DNA of 61,356 nucleotides from a virus: positions 1 to 61,356 of the IMG/VR virus record IMGVR_UViG_3300028829_003908; one strand, 5' to 3'. Made by a program: the position numbers and the translations under genes. Of this stretch, positions 1 to 7,357 are shown one piece after another. Position 1 is the stretch's first letter, and the number at the start of each line of letters is the position of its first letter. The notes under the pieces were generated by a model. It was not told the DNA's origin. It was given only the letters and a program-made list of their open reading frames with translations, and searched no databases.

Positions 1-1071
1 TCCCTTTAACAAAGTTTGCAAAGTTTGCTCAATTGGGTAATCACCCTTGATATCATAACCAAGAAAGGTATTATTCCAATCGAGATGCTCTCCCAGCACA
101 AAGGCGGCACTTCCCAACGATGAACCACCATCACCGGGATTTGGGATAATCCATAAATTGGGGAACTGTCTCGCAATCTTGGAATTGGCTACGCAGTTTA
201 ATGCAACCCCACCACCATATACATAATTGTTACAATGTGGAACCAATGTACTTGCGTGTTGAAAGATATCCATAATTCTATTCTCACATATATGTTGTGT
301 TGCGTTTGCTATATCAAACTTCCATTTATCACTTCCATCATCTGGATAACATTTAGGATTCCAATCTTGACATCCTCTGTGTAGATTATGATTCATCTTT
401 AAGCCTGAAGTGTTCGCAAAGAAATACTCTTCCATTTCTTTCACGAGTTCCTCTATAGGTTCTCCCCATCCTGCCATACCCATTAAGATGTACTCATCTT
501 CTTGTGGTTTCAATCCTAATCGTTGTGTCATAGCACTATACCAAAGGCCCAACGAGTTGGGGTATCTATCACTCCATAATTTTGTAAAGGTAGTTCTCTT
601 CTGTGAATCTGTTTCGATATACCATATAGTGGCACACTCCCATTCACCAATCGCATCTATATTTACTGAGATGGCATTATCATAAGGGGATGTGAAGTAC
701 GCAGCACTTGCGTGAGATAAATGATGTGATATCTGATAATCTGGTCTGATACCAAATTGTTTCAAATAATAATTAGGTAGATTTTTCAATTGGAAAAACT
801 CACCATACTGACCTGCATATAATTGACGAGTTTTCTTCAATAGAGAATCCTCGAACCATACGGAAGTATCCCAATCACCATATCGTTTTAAATCATTGAA
901 TAACCTTGAATCTAAATTCTCATCGAACTTGATATCTGAATATCGTTCATTGTGACCTGCGAACTTAATCTCTGTACCATGAATAAGTGATGCTGTTGCA
1001 TCGTGGTTCAACCCGTTTAAACCGAGTATTTTTCGTTCATGAGTAGGGAATGTAACATACTTTGTTTTCAT
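1..1071 (-). CDS. Carbamoyltransferase (NodU/CmcH/TobZ family), C-terminus cut by window edge
   Basis: The enzyme would transfer a carbamoyl group from carbamoyl phosphate, usually to a hydroxyl of a sugar or small molecule. The first 357 residues are visible and the gene runs off the left edge; family members are usually 550-600 residues. Seen: an NHDATASLIHG motif near residue 22, the histidine cluster SHHLSHA at 115-121, GGVALN at 287-292 and a glycine-rich PGDGGSSLGSA segment at 312-322, all family hallmarks. The start is the ATG just downstream of an ATACTTATT motif. Together with the large glycosyltransferase operon, it most likely decorates a glycan; the substrate is unknown. Confidence 0.9.
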   Translation of the reverse strand, partial: MKTKYVTFPTHERKILGLNGLNHDATASLIHGTEIKFAGHNERYSDIKFDENLDSRLFNDLKRYGDWDTSVWFEDSLLKKTRQLYAGQYGEFFQLKNLPNYYLKQFGIRPDYQISHHLSHASAAYFTSPYDNAISVNIDAIGEWECATIWYIETDSQKRTTFTKLWSDRYPNSLGLWYSAMTQRLGLKPQEDEYILMGMAGWGEPIEELVKEMEEYFFANTSGLKMNHNLHRGCQDWNPKCYPDDGSDKWKFDIANATQHICENRIMDIFQHASTLVPHCNNYVYGGGVALNCVANSKIARQFPNLWIIPNPGDGGSSLGSAAFVLGEHLDWNNTFLGYDIKGDYPIEQTLQTLLKG

Positions 1072-1078
1072 AACTAAT

Positions 1079-1087
1079 AATAAGTAT
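1079..1087 (-). promoter_or_regulatory. ATACTTATT motif, candidate promoter element
   Basis: On the minus strand the sequence reads ATACTTATTATTAGTT immediately before the carbamoyltransferase ATG. The same nine bases occur upstream of at least five other genes in the window. Role inferred from position only. Confidence 0.35.
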
Positions 1088-1461
1088 CAATGTAAATCCT
1101 TAAAATACAAAAAAACTTCGTGAGTGAAACGAGCGAACCCTATACCTATCATGTTATACACCATATCGTGTACACTAAATCCATCACTTCTACTAAACTT
1201 GGTACTCTGATATACTTCATAAGAGAATCCAACTGCGGTGGCACTAATCATAGAGTGTAAGGGATTCGGTATAGTATCATGTAATGTGAATAACAAAGTA
1301 TCAGAATACAAAGTATAGAACATAAAGTATAATCCAAATGAAGTAGTGAGGTGTGCGGTTTTATCTAATTGAATATCAAAGTTATCTTGTGCAATAGTTC
1401 CTCTACTTAAAAGAATTGCGGGTAGTAAAAATACTAATACTAACCATACTATACTATTCAT
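1087..1461 (-). CDS. YfiM/DUF2279-like membrane or periplasmic protein
   Basis: A 124-residue protein with an N-terminal signal or membrane segment (about residues 4-24, ending before AQDN). A DKTAHL motif near 33 is followed by a hydrophobic stretch, then EVYQ with SDGFSVHDMVYN near 100-107. The order DK-H, a small-residue helix, a glutamate near the middle and D-x3-N matches YfiM/DUF2279 envelope proteins. Function of that family is unclear. It overlaps the preceding 30-codon gene by four bases (ATGA), so the two are probably translationally coupled. The assignment is by motif order alone. Confidence 0.55.
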   Translation of the reverse strand: MNSIVWLVLVFLLPAILLSRGTIAQDNFDIQLDKTAHLTTSFGLYFMFYTLYSDTLLFTLHDTIPNPLHSMISATAVGFSYEVYQSTKFSRSDGFSVHDMVYNMIGIGFARFTHEVFLYFKDLH

Positions 1462-1550
1462 TTCTCATTTAAGTACTGATACCATACATAACAAGCATAA
1501 CCACTTAACCCTATACTGATTAACATAACAAACACATTACCATCATTCAT
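1458..1550 (-). CDS. Small single-span membrane protein (30 aa)
   Basis: A 30-residue ORF starting MNDGNVFVMLISIG, with one hydrophobic segment and a short charged tail. The start has GGAG about six bases upstream, which overlaps the end of the next small gene. Its stop overlaps the following start as ATGA. Spacing and a good ribosome binding site support it despite its size. No family recognised. Confidence 0.55.
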   Translation of the reverse strand: MNDGNVFVMLISIGLSGYACYVWYQYLNEK

Positions 1551-1552
1551 CT

Positions 1553-1666
1553 TTATCTCCATTTAAAGTAATCATCTAATATCAATATAATACATAGTAT
1601 CAAGAAAGCAAACAATATCTCTACTTGAATCCACATTGTACTTTGTATTATAGAACTCCACATCAT
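1553..1666 (-). CDS. Small membrane protein (about 37 aa)
   Basis: A hydrophobic ORF ending LILDDYFKWR, with one long predicted span. It stops three bases before the next small gene. The start is uncertain: the frame stays open upstream without another ATG and no clear ribosome binding site is visible, so the product could be longer. Kept because of the tight spacing with the downstream small membrane gene. Confidence 0.35.
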   Translation of the reverse strand: MMWSSIIQSTMWIQVEILFAFLILCIILILDDYFKWR

Positions 1667-1790
1667 AATACTAAATATCAAGTGAGTGATAAATAATATC
1701 GCGAAAGATGCATATCCACATGGATAAGAGGTGTTATTAAATCGCTTAGAGGAAAAAAGCCACGCCGATATAAAAGCAACTCTGGCCGTC

Positions 1791-1803
1791 TGACATTATG
1801 TCA
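1791..1803. promoter_or_regulatory. Palindrome TGACATTATGTCA, candidate operator
   Basis: Perfect five-base arms around three bases, followed by TAC. The same TGACA-N3-TGTCATAC pattern recurs at 2905-2920, and a TGTCATAC half site lies at 1868-1875. Shape and recurrence suggest a dimeric repressor site; the protein is unknown. Confidence 0.4.
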
Positions 1804-2024
1804 TACTTGTTTGGATTCACGATGAATTGCCTGGGGTGGCCATCCTACACTATACACTCTGTAGTTTTGTCATACTCGATTACTGGTACTTATGGCACTA
1901 CCTGTATACCTGTAATACCTGTACTCGCTGTTTATTTTATCGCTAGCTTGTATAGTATAGTAGTAGTGTATATAGGGATTAGAATATTATTTGGTTCACG
2001 CAAGAAATCAAGGACACGCACTTC

Positions 2025-2080
2025 AAGTATTACTTTAATGTAGGGTTCAAGTATCACTTTAATTAAAGTATTACTTTAAG
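2025..2080. repeat. Three near-palindromic AAGTAT[T/C]ACTT direct repeats
   Basis: AAGTATTACTT, AAGTATCACTT and AAGTATTACTT begin at 2025, 2049 and 2066, each followed by TAA. Each unit is itself nearly an inverted repeat. They lie just downstream of the predicted start of the transcript from the 2178-2207 promoter. Confidence 0.5.
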
Positions 2081-2085
2081 TGACT

Positions 2086-2113
2086 GCGGGGCGAATTATA
2101 TAATTAGCGGGGC
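2086..2113. repeat. AATTATATAATT palindrome between two GCGGGGC repeats
   Basis: A perfect 12-base palindrome at 2094-2105 is bracketed by GCGGGGC at 2086-2092 and 2107-2113. The G+C-rich blocks stand out in AT-rich sequence. It may be a protein-binding site; function unknown. Confidence 0.4.
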
Positions 2114-2177
2114 AAGATATGGGAATTGAGTAGCGAATCCAACCAATTGCAAGCGATATTAGTGTGCGTACCCATTA

Positions 2178-2207
2178 AATATAAGGCTTTTTCGCCATAT
2201 AAGTCAA
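2178..2207 (-). promoter_or_regulatory. Sigma70-like promoter, 18-bp spacer
   Basis: The minus strand reads TTGACT, 18 bases, TATATT, with a spacer containing GAAAAAGCC. It sits right after the stop of the HTH/HNH-like gene and points towards the small membrane genes and the carbamoyltransferase. One of seven sites with identical architecture. Confidence 0.75.
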
Positions 2208-2216
2208 GTGTTTTCT

Positions 2217-2888
2217 TCAATTTTCTAAAGATTTTTGGAATTCTTCGAATGGAATATACTCTAAATCGGGCTGTTTATCCTCGATGGGTTCAAGTTCTAC
2301 TTCAAGTGCGGGAATAATTTCTGCGGTTTCCTCGCGTTCTACTGATATATCTAAGGGTAATTGTTCCTCGATAACTTGCATTAATGGTACATCCCTATGA
2401 CGATACCAACCTTTAATAGTGGTTTGTAATTGATATACGCAGTTCAAACATAATACTCTCAAGTTCTCTATCTTGGTGTTCAAGTGGTCTTTATCAAAGA
2501 AATCAAGCAGTAGTGGATATGAGGTATCAGTAATGTGTGTGTAATCACACCCGCAATTACTACACTTTTGTTCTAAATATCCCTCTTGAAAGGCCCTTTT
2601 CAGTAGTGTGGTTTCACGAAATGGACTAGGATTCTCGCCTGAAAGTATTTTTTGTAAATCATATGGAGTGATTTTAGTACTATTACGCTTCCTAATACCA
2701 GCACTACTCGGTAATGGGTTCCATAAATCATACATTTTGGCGTATTTCTTAAAAGTTTGGTAACTCATATTAAGATATTCGCTAGCCATTTTCATTGATT
2801 GTGTTGATTTTATGGCCGCAGTTATCTGACGTTTTGTCGGATTCTTCGCTGGACGACCCTTTAATGTGTTTTTTATACCAATAGCCAT
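2217..2888 (-). CDS. HTH plus zinc-ribbon, HNH-like DNA-binding protein
   Basis: About 223 residues from the preferred start MAIGIKN, which has AAGGG upstream; an in-frame ATG at 2924 is the alternative. The N-terminal part contains a helix-turn-helix-like segment (MASEYLNMSYQTFKKYAK). The middle has CSNCG, then LLLDFFDKDH and IENLRVLCLNC, giving the Cys pairs and spacing of an HNH zinc finger. The usual catalytic HH pair reads DF, so it may bind rather than cut DNA. The C-terminus is acidic. A palindromic operator lies just before the start, which hints at autoregulation. Regulator or homing-type nuclease remnant are both possible. Confidence 0.6.
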   Translation of the reverse strand: MAIGIKNTLKGRPAKNPTKRQITAAIKSTQSMKMASEYLNMSYQTFKKYAKMYDLWNPLPSSAGIRKRNSTKITPYDLQKILSGENPSPFRETTLLKRAFQEGYLEQKCSNCGCDYTHITDTSYPLLLDFFDKDHLNTKIENLRVLCLNCVYQLQTTIKGWYRHRDVPLMQVIEEQLPLDISVEREETAEIIPALEVELEPIEDKQPDLEYIPFEEFQKSLEN

Positions 2889-2904
2889 GTTATTTACCCT
2901 TATG

Positions 2905-2917
2905 TGACAAAGTGTCA
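2905..2917. promoter_or_regulatory. Palindrome TGACAAAGTGTCA, candidate operator
   Basis: Five-base arms around three bases, 17 bases before the preferred start of the HTH/HNH-like gene. It shares TGACA-N3-TGTCATAC with the site at 1791-1806. Consistent with a repressor site controlling this gene, possibly bound by its own product. Confidence 0.45.
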
Positions 2918-2922
2918 TACGC

Positions 2923-2980
2923 ATAGATAGAGGCAGTATATTCGTTATTAAATGTTAGGTTTATTAATACATCTATCTAT
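2923..2980. repeat. Inverted repeat ATAGATAGA / TCTATCTAT
   Basis: Perfect nine-base arms at 2923-2931 and 2972-2980, separated by 40 bases, in the leader of the HTH/HNH-like gene. It could fold as an RNA stem or bind a protein. Confidence 0.4.
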
Positions 2981-2983
2981 ATT

Positions 2984-2992
2984 AATAAGTAT
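2984..2992 (-). promoter_or_regulatory. ATACTTATT motif, candidate promoter element
   Basis: The minus strand reads ATACTTATTAATATAG, about 60 bases before the upstream possible start of the HTH/HNH-like gene. Same motif as at 1079, 8255, 30957, 48847 and 53553. Confidence 0.35.
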
Positions 2993-2999
2993 CCCGATA

Positions 3000-3109
3000 T
3001 GGGAAAAGTGGGTTATGGTGGGGGGAATACCCTATGATAAAATCGGTATTGTATCCATCTCAGAATGCAACCCACGAAGTGGTGTATACGATTACATCAT
3101 TTGATATAA
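3000..3109 (-). ncRNA. Possible small structured RNA or structured leader
   Basis: There is no gene in 2925-3221. The minus strand has an outer stem of seven bases (arms 3008-3014 and 3069-3075) and a CCAC-TTC-GTGG hairpin beside it. It starts after a 15-base sequence (3095-3109) identical to one at the predicted 5' end of the large RNA near 54.1 kb. The terminator at 3145-3170 separates it from genes upstream. Evidence is structural only and could be chance in AT-rich DNA. Confidence 0.25.
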
Positions 3110-3144
3110 CATATGGAATACTCTGAATAATAAATAACCATATA

Positions 3145-3170
3145 TAAAAAACCCTATTATCAATATAGGG
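3145..3170 (-). terminator. Rho-independent terminator
   Basis: On the minus strand CCCTAT, a seven-base loop and ATAGGG are followed by six T. It would end the transcript of the small genes between 3222 and 4305. Confidence 0.75.
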
Positions 3171-3221
3171 GGAGTGTCACTTGGGGAACTATGTCGCTTG
3201 GATAAGTTGTCTGTATGCATG

Positions 3222-3311
3222 TTAGTCAAAATCTTTTTTACTAATGGGGTGGTATCGTTGTACTATATAGAGTAAGGCTATTAGAATTATTATTGTTGTG
3301 AGTATTATCAT
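3222..3311 (-). CDS. Small membrane peptide (29 aa), uncertain
   Basis: An ORF beginning MIILTTIIILIALLYIVQ with a hydrophobic N-terminus and a charged tail ending KKDFD. No close ribosome binding site is visible; GGGAG lies about 17 bases upstream. It resembles the other small single-span proteins and sits before the terminator, so it is listed with low confidence. Confidence 0.3.
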   Translation of the reverse strand: MIILTTIIILIALLYIVQRYHPISKKDFD

Positions 3312-3372
3312 TTTACAATATAGTATACTCCCATTACCCAACACCATATAGTGATGAACGCTAAAATATAAA

Positions 3373-3534
3373 TCATTCGAAGTAATCCTTATCTATATCG
3401 TTCCAATCCTTTAATGAAAGTGTGATATTATTAAAGGCGTTCGTTATATAATACCACATACCTATGATTAACATAAATGGTGTTAACCACAACCATAACA
3501 CTATCCACGCGTGTTGTTTTATAAATTCTATCAT
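3373..3534 (-). CDS. Small membrane protein (53 aa)
   Basis: Starts MIEFIKQHAWIVLW and has one or two hydrophobic spans rich in Trp, then a polar acidic tail ending IDKDYFE. AGAGGA lies upstream of the ATG. It follows the basic 29-residue gene by four bases, as part of the same transcript as 3539-4305. No family recognised. Confidence 0.6.
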   Translation of the reverse strand: MIEFIKQHAWIVLWLWLTPFMLIIGMWYYITNAFNNITLSLKDWNDIDKDYFE

Positions 3535-3538
3535 GTGT

Positions 3539-3628
3539 TCACTTCCTCTTACGAAGTTTACGCTGTCTAATTATTGTACGAGCAGTTATCATTCTTGTAT
3601 CTATTCTACTCCCGCAGTATCTATCCAT
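3539..3628 (-). CDS. Small basic peptide (29 aa)
   Basis: A strongly basic ORF ending RQRKLRKRK, overlapping the end of the upstream gene by eight bases, with a purine-rich GGGAGAGA about 14 bases before the ATG. It might bind nucleic acid or be a cryptic coupling peptide; no family recognised. Confidence 0.4.
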   Translation of the reverse strand: MDRYCGSRIDTRMITARTIIRQRKLRKRK

Positions 3629-3926
3629 TATCATCTTGAATCTCTCCCATCATTCCATCATATATTATATTACTTTTAATTCCTTTGGAATTCATTTCAT
3701 CGTATGGTGTATCGGTGATATCATCAATCAAAACTCCATCATCCTTACGACCTGTACTACCACCATTCCACATTTCAACTTCCTCTTGCATGTGTGGTGG
3801 TAAATCTTCTTTCCATATCCAACTTAAATTATTCCATAACTCCACCATGTAACTCACACCTATCTTCACCATTATGATGAGTAAATCAAACAAATTATTA
3901 AAGATTCTATCTAAACGATTATTCAT
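3621..3926 (-). CDS. Hypothetical protein with one membrane segment (101 aa)
   Basis: The N-terminal half has an amphipathic-to-hydrophobic stretch (FNNLFDLLIIMVKIGVSY) that could span or associate with a membrane; the rest is acidic and polar. It overlaps the upstream exported protein by eight bases and the downstream basic peptide by eight. No family recognised. Confidence 0.6.
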   Translation of the reverse strand: MNNRLDRIFNNLFDLLIIMVKIGVSYMVELWNNLSWIWKEDLPPHMQEEVEMWNGGSTGRKDDGVLIDDITDTPYDEMNSKGIKSNIIYDGMMGEIQDDNG

Positions 3927-4305
3927 TTATTTCAACTTCCATTATGGTTTGCTTTGGTAATACACTATAAGGGGATGGCACTTGGATTTTCACGAGTATA
4001 TAAGTAACCCCATTCCATTTAAAATCTTCCTCGTGGAATCCTATCTCGCCTGTCTCTTTCATCACCACTAATCTATTGAGTGCATCTAATAACTCTTCAT
4101 CGGAACGCATCTTCTCACCTAATCCAATAAACTCAATCTCTAACCAACATCCATATCCCTCCGTCATACTTGGAACCAATCTATAAGGAATTATCTCGGT
4201 TATTCGAGTATCGTGTTGTCCGCGAAGTTGCGTACCAAATAACACAACCATCATCACTATGATGTGAACTATAGAGAAAAAATATTTACTTGAAAAGATT
4301 TTCAT
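3919..4305 (-). CDS. Exported hypothetical protein (128 aa)
   Basis: Residues 1-30 look like a signal peptide (basic start, hydrophobic core, then LRGQHD). The remainder is a small soluble domain of alternating strands and helices with no motif I recognise. It begins a short operon of small envelope-type genes behind a 196-base leader. It could be a host-like periplasmic protein. The start is the first ATG after ACAAGTT. Confidence 0.6.
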   Translation of the reverse strand: MKIFSSKYFFSIVHIIVMMVVLFGTQLRGQHDTRITEIIPYRLVPSMTEGYGCWLEIEFIGLGEKMRSDEELLDALNRLVVMKETGEIGFHEEDFKWNGVTYILVKIQVPSPYSVLPKQTIMEVEINE

Positions 4306-4357
4306 AACTTGTCCTTTTACTTAACTAATCTATTTACACGATTTTGATATGTGATTT

Positions 4358-4381
4358 GGGTAATCTCGAAGAGATTATCCC
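4358..4381 (-). promoter_or_regulatory. Strong hairpin in the leader of the 4305 gene
   Basis: GGGATAATCTC and GAGATTACCC pair around a three-base loop, with one bulge. No T run follows on the minus strand, so it is more likely a processing or regulatory hairpin than a terminator. The same 196-base gap also holds two AAAGT[T]ACGACTCG copies and a long AT palindrome near 4425-4445. Confidence 0.45.
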
Positions 4382-4501
4382 ATGAACTTATCGAGTCGTA
4401 ACTTTGTTGAATTATCCCGTCTTCATATATACATATATAACATGAAGAAAAAAAGTCTAAACTTTATTCAACTTTCTCAAAATAAGCGAGTCGTACTTTG
4501 T

Positions 4502-5974
4502 TTACGCATCCTCGTCCTCTTCGATAGGTTCCTCATTTAGAGAAACCTCATCATCATGGTGTACTTTCTTATGACACTCATTATGTAGTATCACAATATT
4601 CTCTACTGAATTTTCTCCACCATACTGATACTCTTCGATGTGATGAGCATCATCTTGTAGGTGAACTGTCTCTCCACATATAGGACACTTACAATCTTGG
4701 TTCAATAGTACTTCGAACCTCTGTTGTTTGTTCACATTCCTATCCACCTGTCTCAACTGAACACCATACTCATCATTGAACTTTGTGAACTCACCATCCA
4801 ACTCACCCAACTTCATATCGAAGTAGTGATTCAATTCATTGGTCACCGCAGTGATAGTTTCTGAATCATCAAATCTTAGAAGGTCAAGGAACTTATATAC
4901 TTTCTTACCAGTACCCTTATCCATAGTTCCCATTTTCGTGGTTACATCATGGAACATCTTGTTTACGAACTCGAAGAACTTCTTGTTATCTGTTATCTTC
5001 ACATTGTATAGTTTGGATAGGTCAATCATGAACCATACGAAGGCACGAACCTTACCCAATCCGAACTCACTCTTACCACACTTATCTGGTATACTCTCTA
5101 TCATCTCACCAACTTGTTTGATGATAGTCTTGAATCCACTTGGAATCTTTTCCCCTACCAATGTTCTCATCTTAGGTAGATTTACCTTATTTGGACCATG
5201 TAGGAAGATATAGAACCACTTGAGTATTTGTTCTGAAGCGGTATATCTCAATGTACCAATACCTCTACTATCCCAATCATACTCGTCATTCATTCCACGA
5301 ACCCAATCGTATGTATCACTTTCTTCAGCCAATAGTATCTCAATCTTGTTTAGACCAGTAGAACCACTATTCAACTTAATGAACAATTGACGAACTTGTG
5401 ATTCAGTACCATCCACAATCACAACAGGTAATTGTAGTTTCTCCATCAAGGTATCCCACAATATATCACCATTAGGTAGTTCATCAACTATCTGTTGGTA
5501 TGTCAATCCACTTAGGTCAACATACTGTCCATTCAATCCTTGAACTATCACACCTGAACCAAGAGAGAACTTGTTACTCAAGAAGTTTTTACAAGTTATC
5601 CATCTCTGTTGTCCATCAATGATTTCAAGTACATTTAGAGTTTCCCTCAACCACAGATATAGTGGATTCTGAAGTGTTCCATCAAGTATCGCACACATGA
5701 TACTCTGTTGACCAGATACATCTTTTACGAACTTTCTTTGAAACCTCTTAGGTACTTTCAAGTGGTTACTGATATTCAGAAATGTGGCACCATCCACTTT
5801 TTCTGATTCACCTATCAAGAAGTTATATAGAGTTACCCCTACTTCACTTACTTTCTTTCGTAGTTTCAATCCGAAACTACCTACATTCAATCTTTCTCGG
5901 ATAGTTAGTCCACCAACATTCAACTCATATTGTTGGTTTGACAACCTACCAAGTGCTGTCTTGTTTTCGTTCAT
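4502..5974 (-). CDS. DUF262 plus HNH endonuclease (GmrSD/Srf-like architecture)
   Basis: A 490-residue protein. DUF262 features are visible: NPLYLW near 103, the DGQQR motif at 120-124 and IKLNSGSTGLNKIEIL further on. This ParB-like fold is linked to nucleotide-dependent switching in GmrSD-type restriction enzymes. The C-terminus (about 428-470) is an HNH nuclease with CPIC, AHHI, a GGENSVENI linker and HNECHKKVHH. An acidic tail follows. Domain order matches defence nucleases that attack modified or foreign DNA. In a phage it could degrade host or competitor DNA or act as a homing-type nuclease. It overlaps the upstream gene by four bases. Confidence 0.85.
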   Translation of the reverse strand: MNENKTALGRLSNQQYELNVGGLTIRERLNVGSFGLKLRKKVSEVGVTLYNFLIGESEKVDGATFLNISNHLKVPKRFQRKFVKDVSGQQSIMCAILDGTLQNPLYLWLRETLNVLEIIDGQQRWITCKNFLSNKFSLGSGVIVQGLNGQYVDLSGLTYQQIVDELPNGDILWDTLMEKLQLPVVIVDGTESQVRQLFIKLNSGSTGLNKIEILLAEESDTYDWVRGMNDEYDWDSRGIGTLRYTASEQILKWFYIFLHGPNKVNLPKMRTLVGEKIPSGFKTIIKQVGEMIESIPDKCGKSEFGLGKVRAFVWFMIDLSKLYNVKITDNKKFFEFVNKMFHDVTTKMGTMDKGTGKKVYKFLDLLRFDDSETITAVTNELNHYFDMKLGELDGEFTKFNDEYGVQLRQVDRNVNKQQRFEVLLNQDCKCPICGETVHLQDDAHHIEEYQYGGENSVENIVILHNECHKKVHHDDEVSLNEEPIEEDEDA

Positions 5975-6474
5975 TTAGAACTCCTTACTTTCTTTTCGTC
6001 TTTCATCTCGATACGAACATTATGTATCCCACGAGATTCACACCTTGCTTTGAATCGTTTGTACATTTGATTCATTGCCTTTCTTTGTTTAACTGATAGT
6101 GTACCATTGAAACGCAATTGTTTCTCTACACTACCTAAAAATTCATTACTTCTAACTACATAACCAGGTTGGTAATCACATCCACTCAATAGAGTTCTGA
6201 TGAGATTAATCTTGTAAGTACCATCTTCGATTCTCTCCAACTTCTCATACTTATCCAACTTGTTCTCACTCTCTTGCCACTTCACATATTGGGCAACAAT
6301 CTTATCCATACTGATTTGCATTTTGGCAGTTATTTTTCTTTTACCAAACGCATTGTACATACTGATAGTGAACTCTCTTGAATTATCTGGTTGATAGTAT
6401 CTATGGTCGTTCAGTATGTGGTTAAGTTGTCGTTTAACCTTATTCAGTTTTTCTGGATAATCTACATAACTCAT
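5971..6474 (-). CDS. Hypothetical protein (167 aa)
   Basis: A basic, mostly helical protein with a Lys/Arg-rich C-terminal third. It is joined to the DUF262-HNH gene by an ATGA overlap, so the two are probably made together and may act together, for example as a partner or inhibitor. No domain recognised. Confidence 0.65.
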   Translation of the reverse strand: MSYVDYPEKLNKVKRQLNHILNDHRYYQPDNSREFTISMYNAFGKRKITAKMQISMDKIVAQYVKWQESENKLDKYEKLERIEDGTYKINLIRTLLSGCDYQPGYVVRSNEFLGSVEKQLRFNGTLSVKQRKAMNQMYKRFKARCESRGIHNVRIEMKDEKKVRSSK

Positions 6475-6476
6475 AT

Positions 6477-6689
6477 CTAATTCTTCCTATTATACAAATC
6501 TAAACCTTTTTCGAAAGCATTTGCCTTCTCTATAACCTCTTCCACTTTTTCTTTCAACACATATAGTGTATTACGAGCACCATCTATGTAACTCCTACTA
6601 TCTGTAGTACTTGAGTACTCAGGTAGAGAATTTACTGAATCATCTAACTCACATTCTATCTCGTTAATCAGTTCTAATATTTCTTTCAT
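6477..6689 (-). CDS. Small helical hypothetical protein (70 aa)
   Basis: An acidic coiled-coil-like protein starting MKEILELINEIECELDD. The ATG at 6689 is preferred over an adjacent GTG because GGAG is seven bases upstream. It overlaps the stop of the previous gene. No family recognised. Confidence 0.6.
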   Translation of the reverse strand: MKEILELINEIECELDDSVNSLPEYSSTTDSRSYIDGARNTLYVLKEKVEEVIEKANAFEKGLDLYNRKN

Positions 6690-6874
6690 CACGCAACTCC
6701 AAAATTATTGGTTATAAAACATGCATCCATCAATGTGATATCTGGTTTGGATTCTACAATCCATTCCTCTACCATATCAATAATTAACAACATCATATCT
6801 GGACTCATATGCTGTGCAGTTATCCACAACGGGTCATTTGTTGGGAATGGATTATCCAACATCGAAAACATCAT
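6689..6874 (-). CDS. Small hypothetical protein (61 aa)
   Basis: Met-rich acidic protein with two likely helices. It overlaps the upstream 65-residue gene by 23 bases; GAGG lies about nine bases before the start. No family recognised. Confidence 0.5.
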   Translation of the reverse strand: MMFSMLDNPFPTNDPLWITAQHMSPDMMLLIIDMVEEWIVESKPDITLMDACFITNNFGVA

Positions 6875-7049
6875 CCATTAAATCCTCGAACTCTTCGACT
6901 GGATTACCGAACATATCATTCAAAGTATCAAACTCTGAATTCTTCAACCCCATATCTTCAAGAGCCTTAACTTTGACTCCATATCCGATATCATTTTTTG
7001 AAACCCTCTTCTTATTGGATTTCTTGACTGTTGTTTTTAGTTTCTTCAT
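6852..7049 (-). CDS. Small hypothetical protein (65 aa)
   Basis: A basic N-terminus (MKKLKTTVKKSNKKR) and an acidic C-terminus. AGGAGTG lies just before the ATG, and one of the 18-bp-spacer promoters is directly upstream, so this is likely the first gene of an early transcript. No family recognised. Confidence 0.65.
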   Translation of the reverse strand: MKKLKTTVKKSNKKRVSKNDIGYGVKVKALEDMGLKNSEFDTLNDMFGNPVEEFEDLMDDVFDVG

Positions 7050-7083
7050 GAAACACTCCTATTCTTATTAAAAATCATATAGT

Positions 7084-7113
7084 AATATAAGGCTTTTTTA
7101 CTATAATTGTCAA
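7084..7113 (-). promoter_or_regulatory. Sigma70-like promoter, 18-bp spacer
   Basis: Minus strand TTGACA, 18 bases including AAAAAAGCC, TATATT. Drives the 65-residue gene starting at 7049 and probably the run down to 4502. Confidence 0.75.
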
Positions 7114-7132
7114 GTACTTTTTTCAAGTATTT

Positions 7133-7357
7133 TTAGCCTCTCTCAACTTTACCCTTATGGGCCCAATTTACTGAGTATGGTCTTTCAGAATACTCAAAGT
7201 TCTTGTTGATAGCTTTTGGTATCTGTGAACATATCTCATTAGCGAACCATTCAGCATCTTTCCACTCGTTTGTGTTGGCTTTTTCACCAAAACCTTGGTC
7301 TGGTACATATATCTCCAAACTTACATTTACAAAAAATCGAGTTGCATCCTTAGCCAT
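7133..7357 (-). CDS. Small hypothetical protein (74 aa)
   Basis: Starts MAKDATRFFVNVSLEIYV and contains a mix of strands and helices. It overlaps the upstream gene by one base. It resembles small conserved phage proteins in size and context; no domain recognised. Confidence 0.6.
   Translation of the reverse strand: MAKDATRFFVNVSLEIYVPDQGFGEKANTNEWKDAEWFANEICSQIPKAINKNFEYSERPYSVNWAHKGKVERG

Larger units (their letters stand above)
1667..2177. promoter_or_regulatory. Gene-poor regulatory region with palindromes and short repeats
   Basis: About 500 bases with no convincing minus-strand gene, lying between a promoter at 2178-2207 and the small membrane genes. It holds a TGACA-N3-TGTCA palindrome (1791-1803), three ACCTGTA repeats (1900-1923), three AAGTAT[T/C]ACTT repeats (2025-2080) and a perfect AATTATATAATT palindrome flanked by GCGGGGC direct repeats (2086-2113). 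It would form the long leader of the transcript leading to the carbamoyltransferase. A plus-strand ORF of 81 codons (1798-2043) lacks a ribosome binding site and is not called. Confidence 0.45.

Noticed and set aside
1741-1780. Eighth promoter of the 18-bp-spacer family at the AAAAAAGCC copy near 1750
   Set aside because: The AAAAAAGCC core is present but no TTGAC and TATATT pair at the right spacing flanks it on either strand.
1798-2043. Plus-strand ORF of 81 codons with hydrophobic stretches
   Set aside because: Opposite to all other genes, no ribosome binding site, and it covers palindromes and short repeats that fit a regulatory region better.
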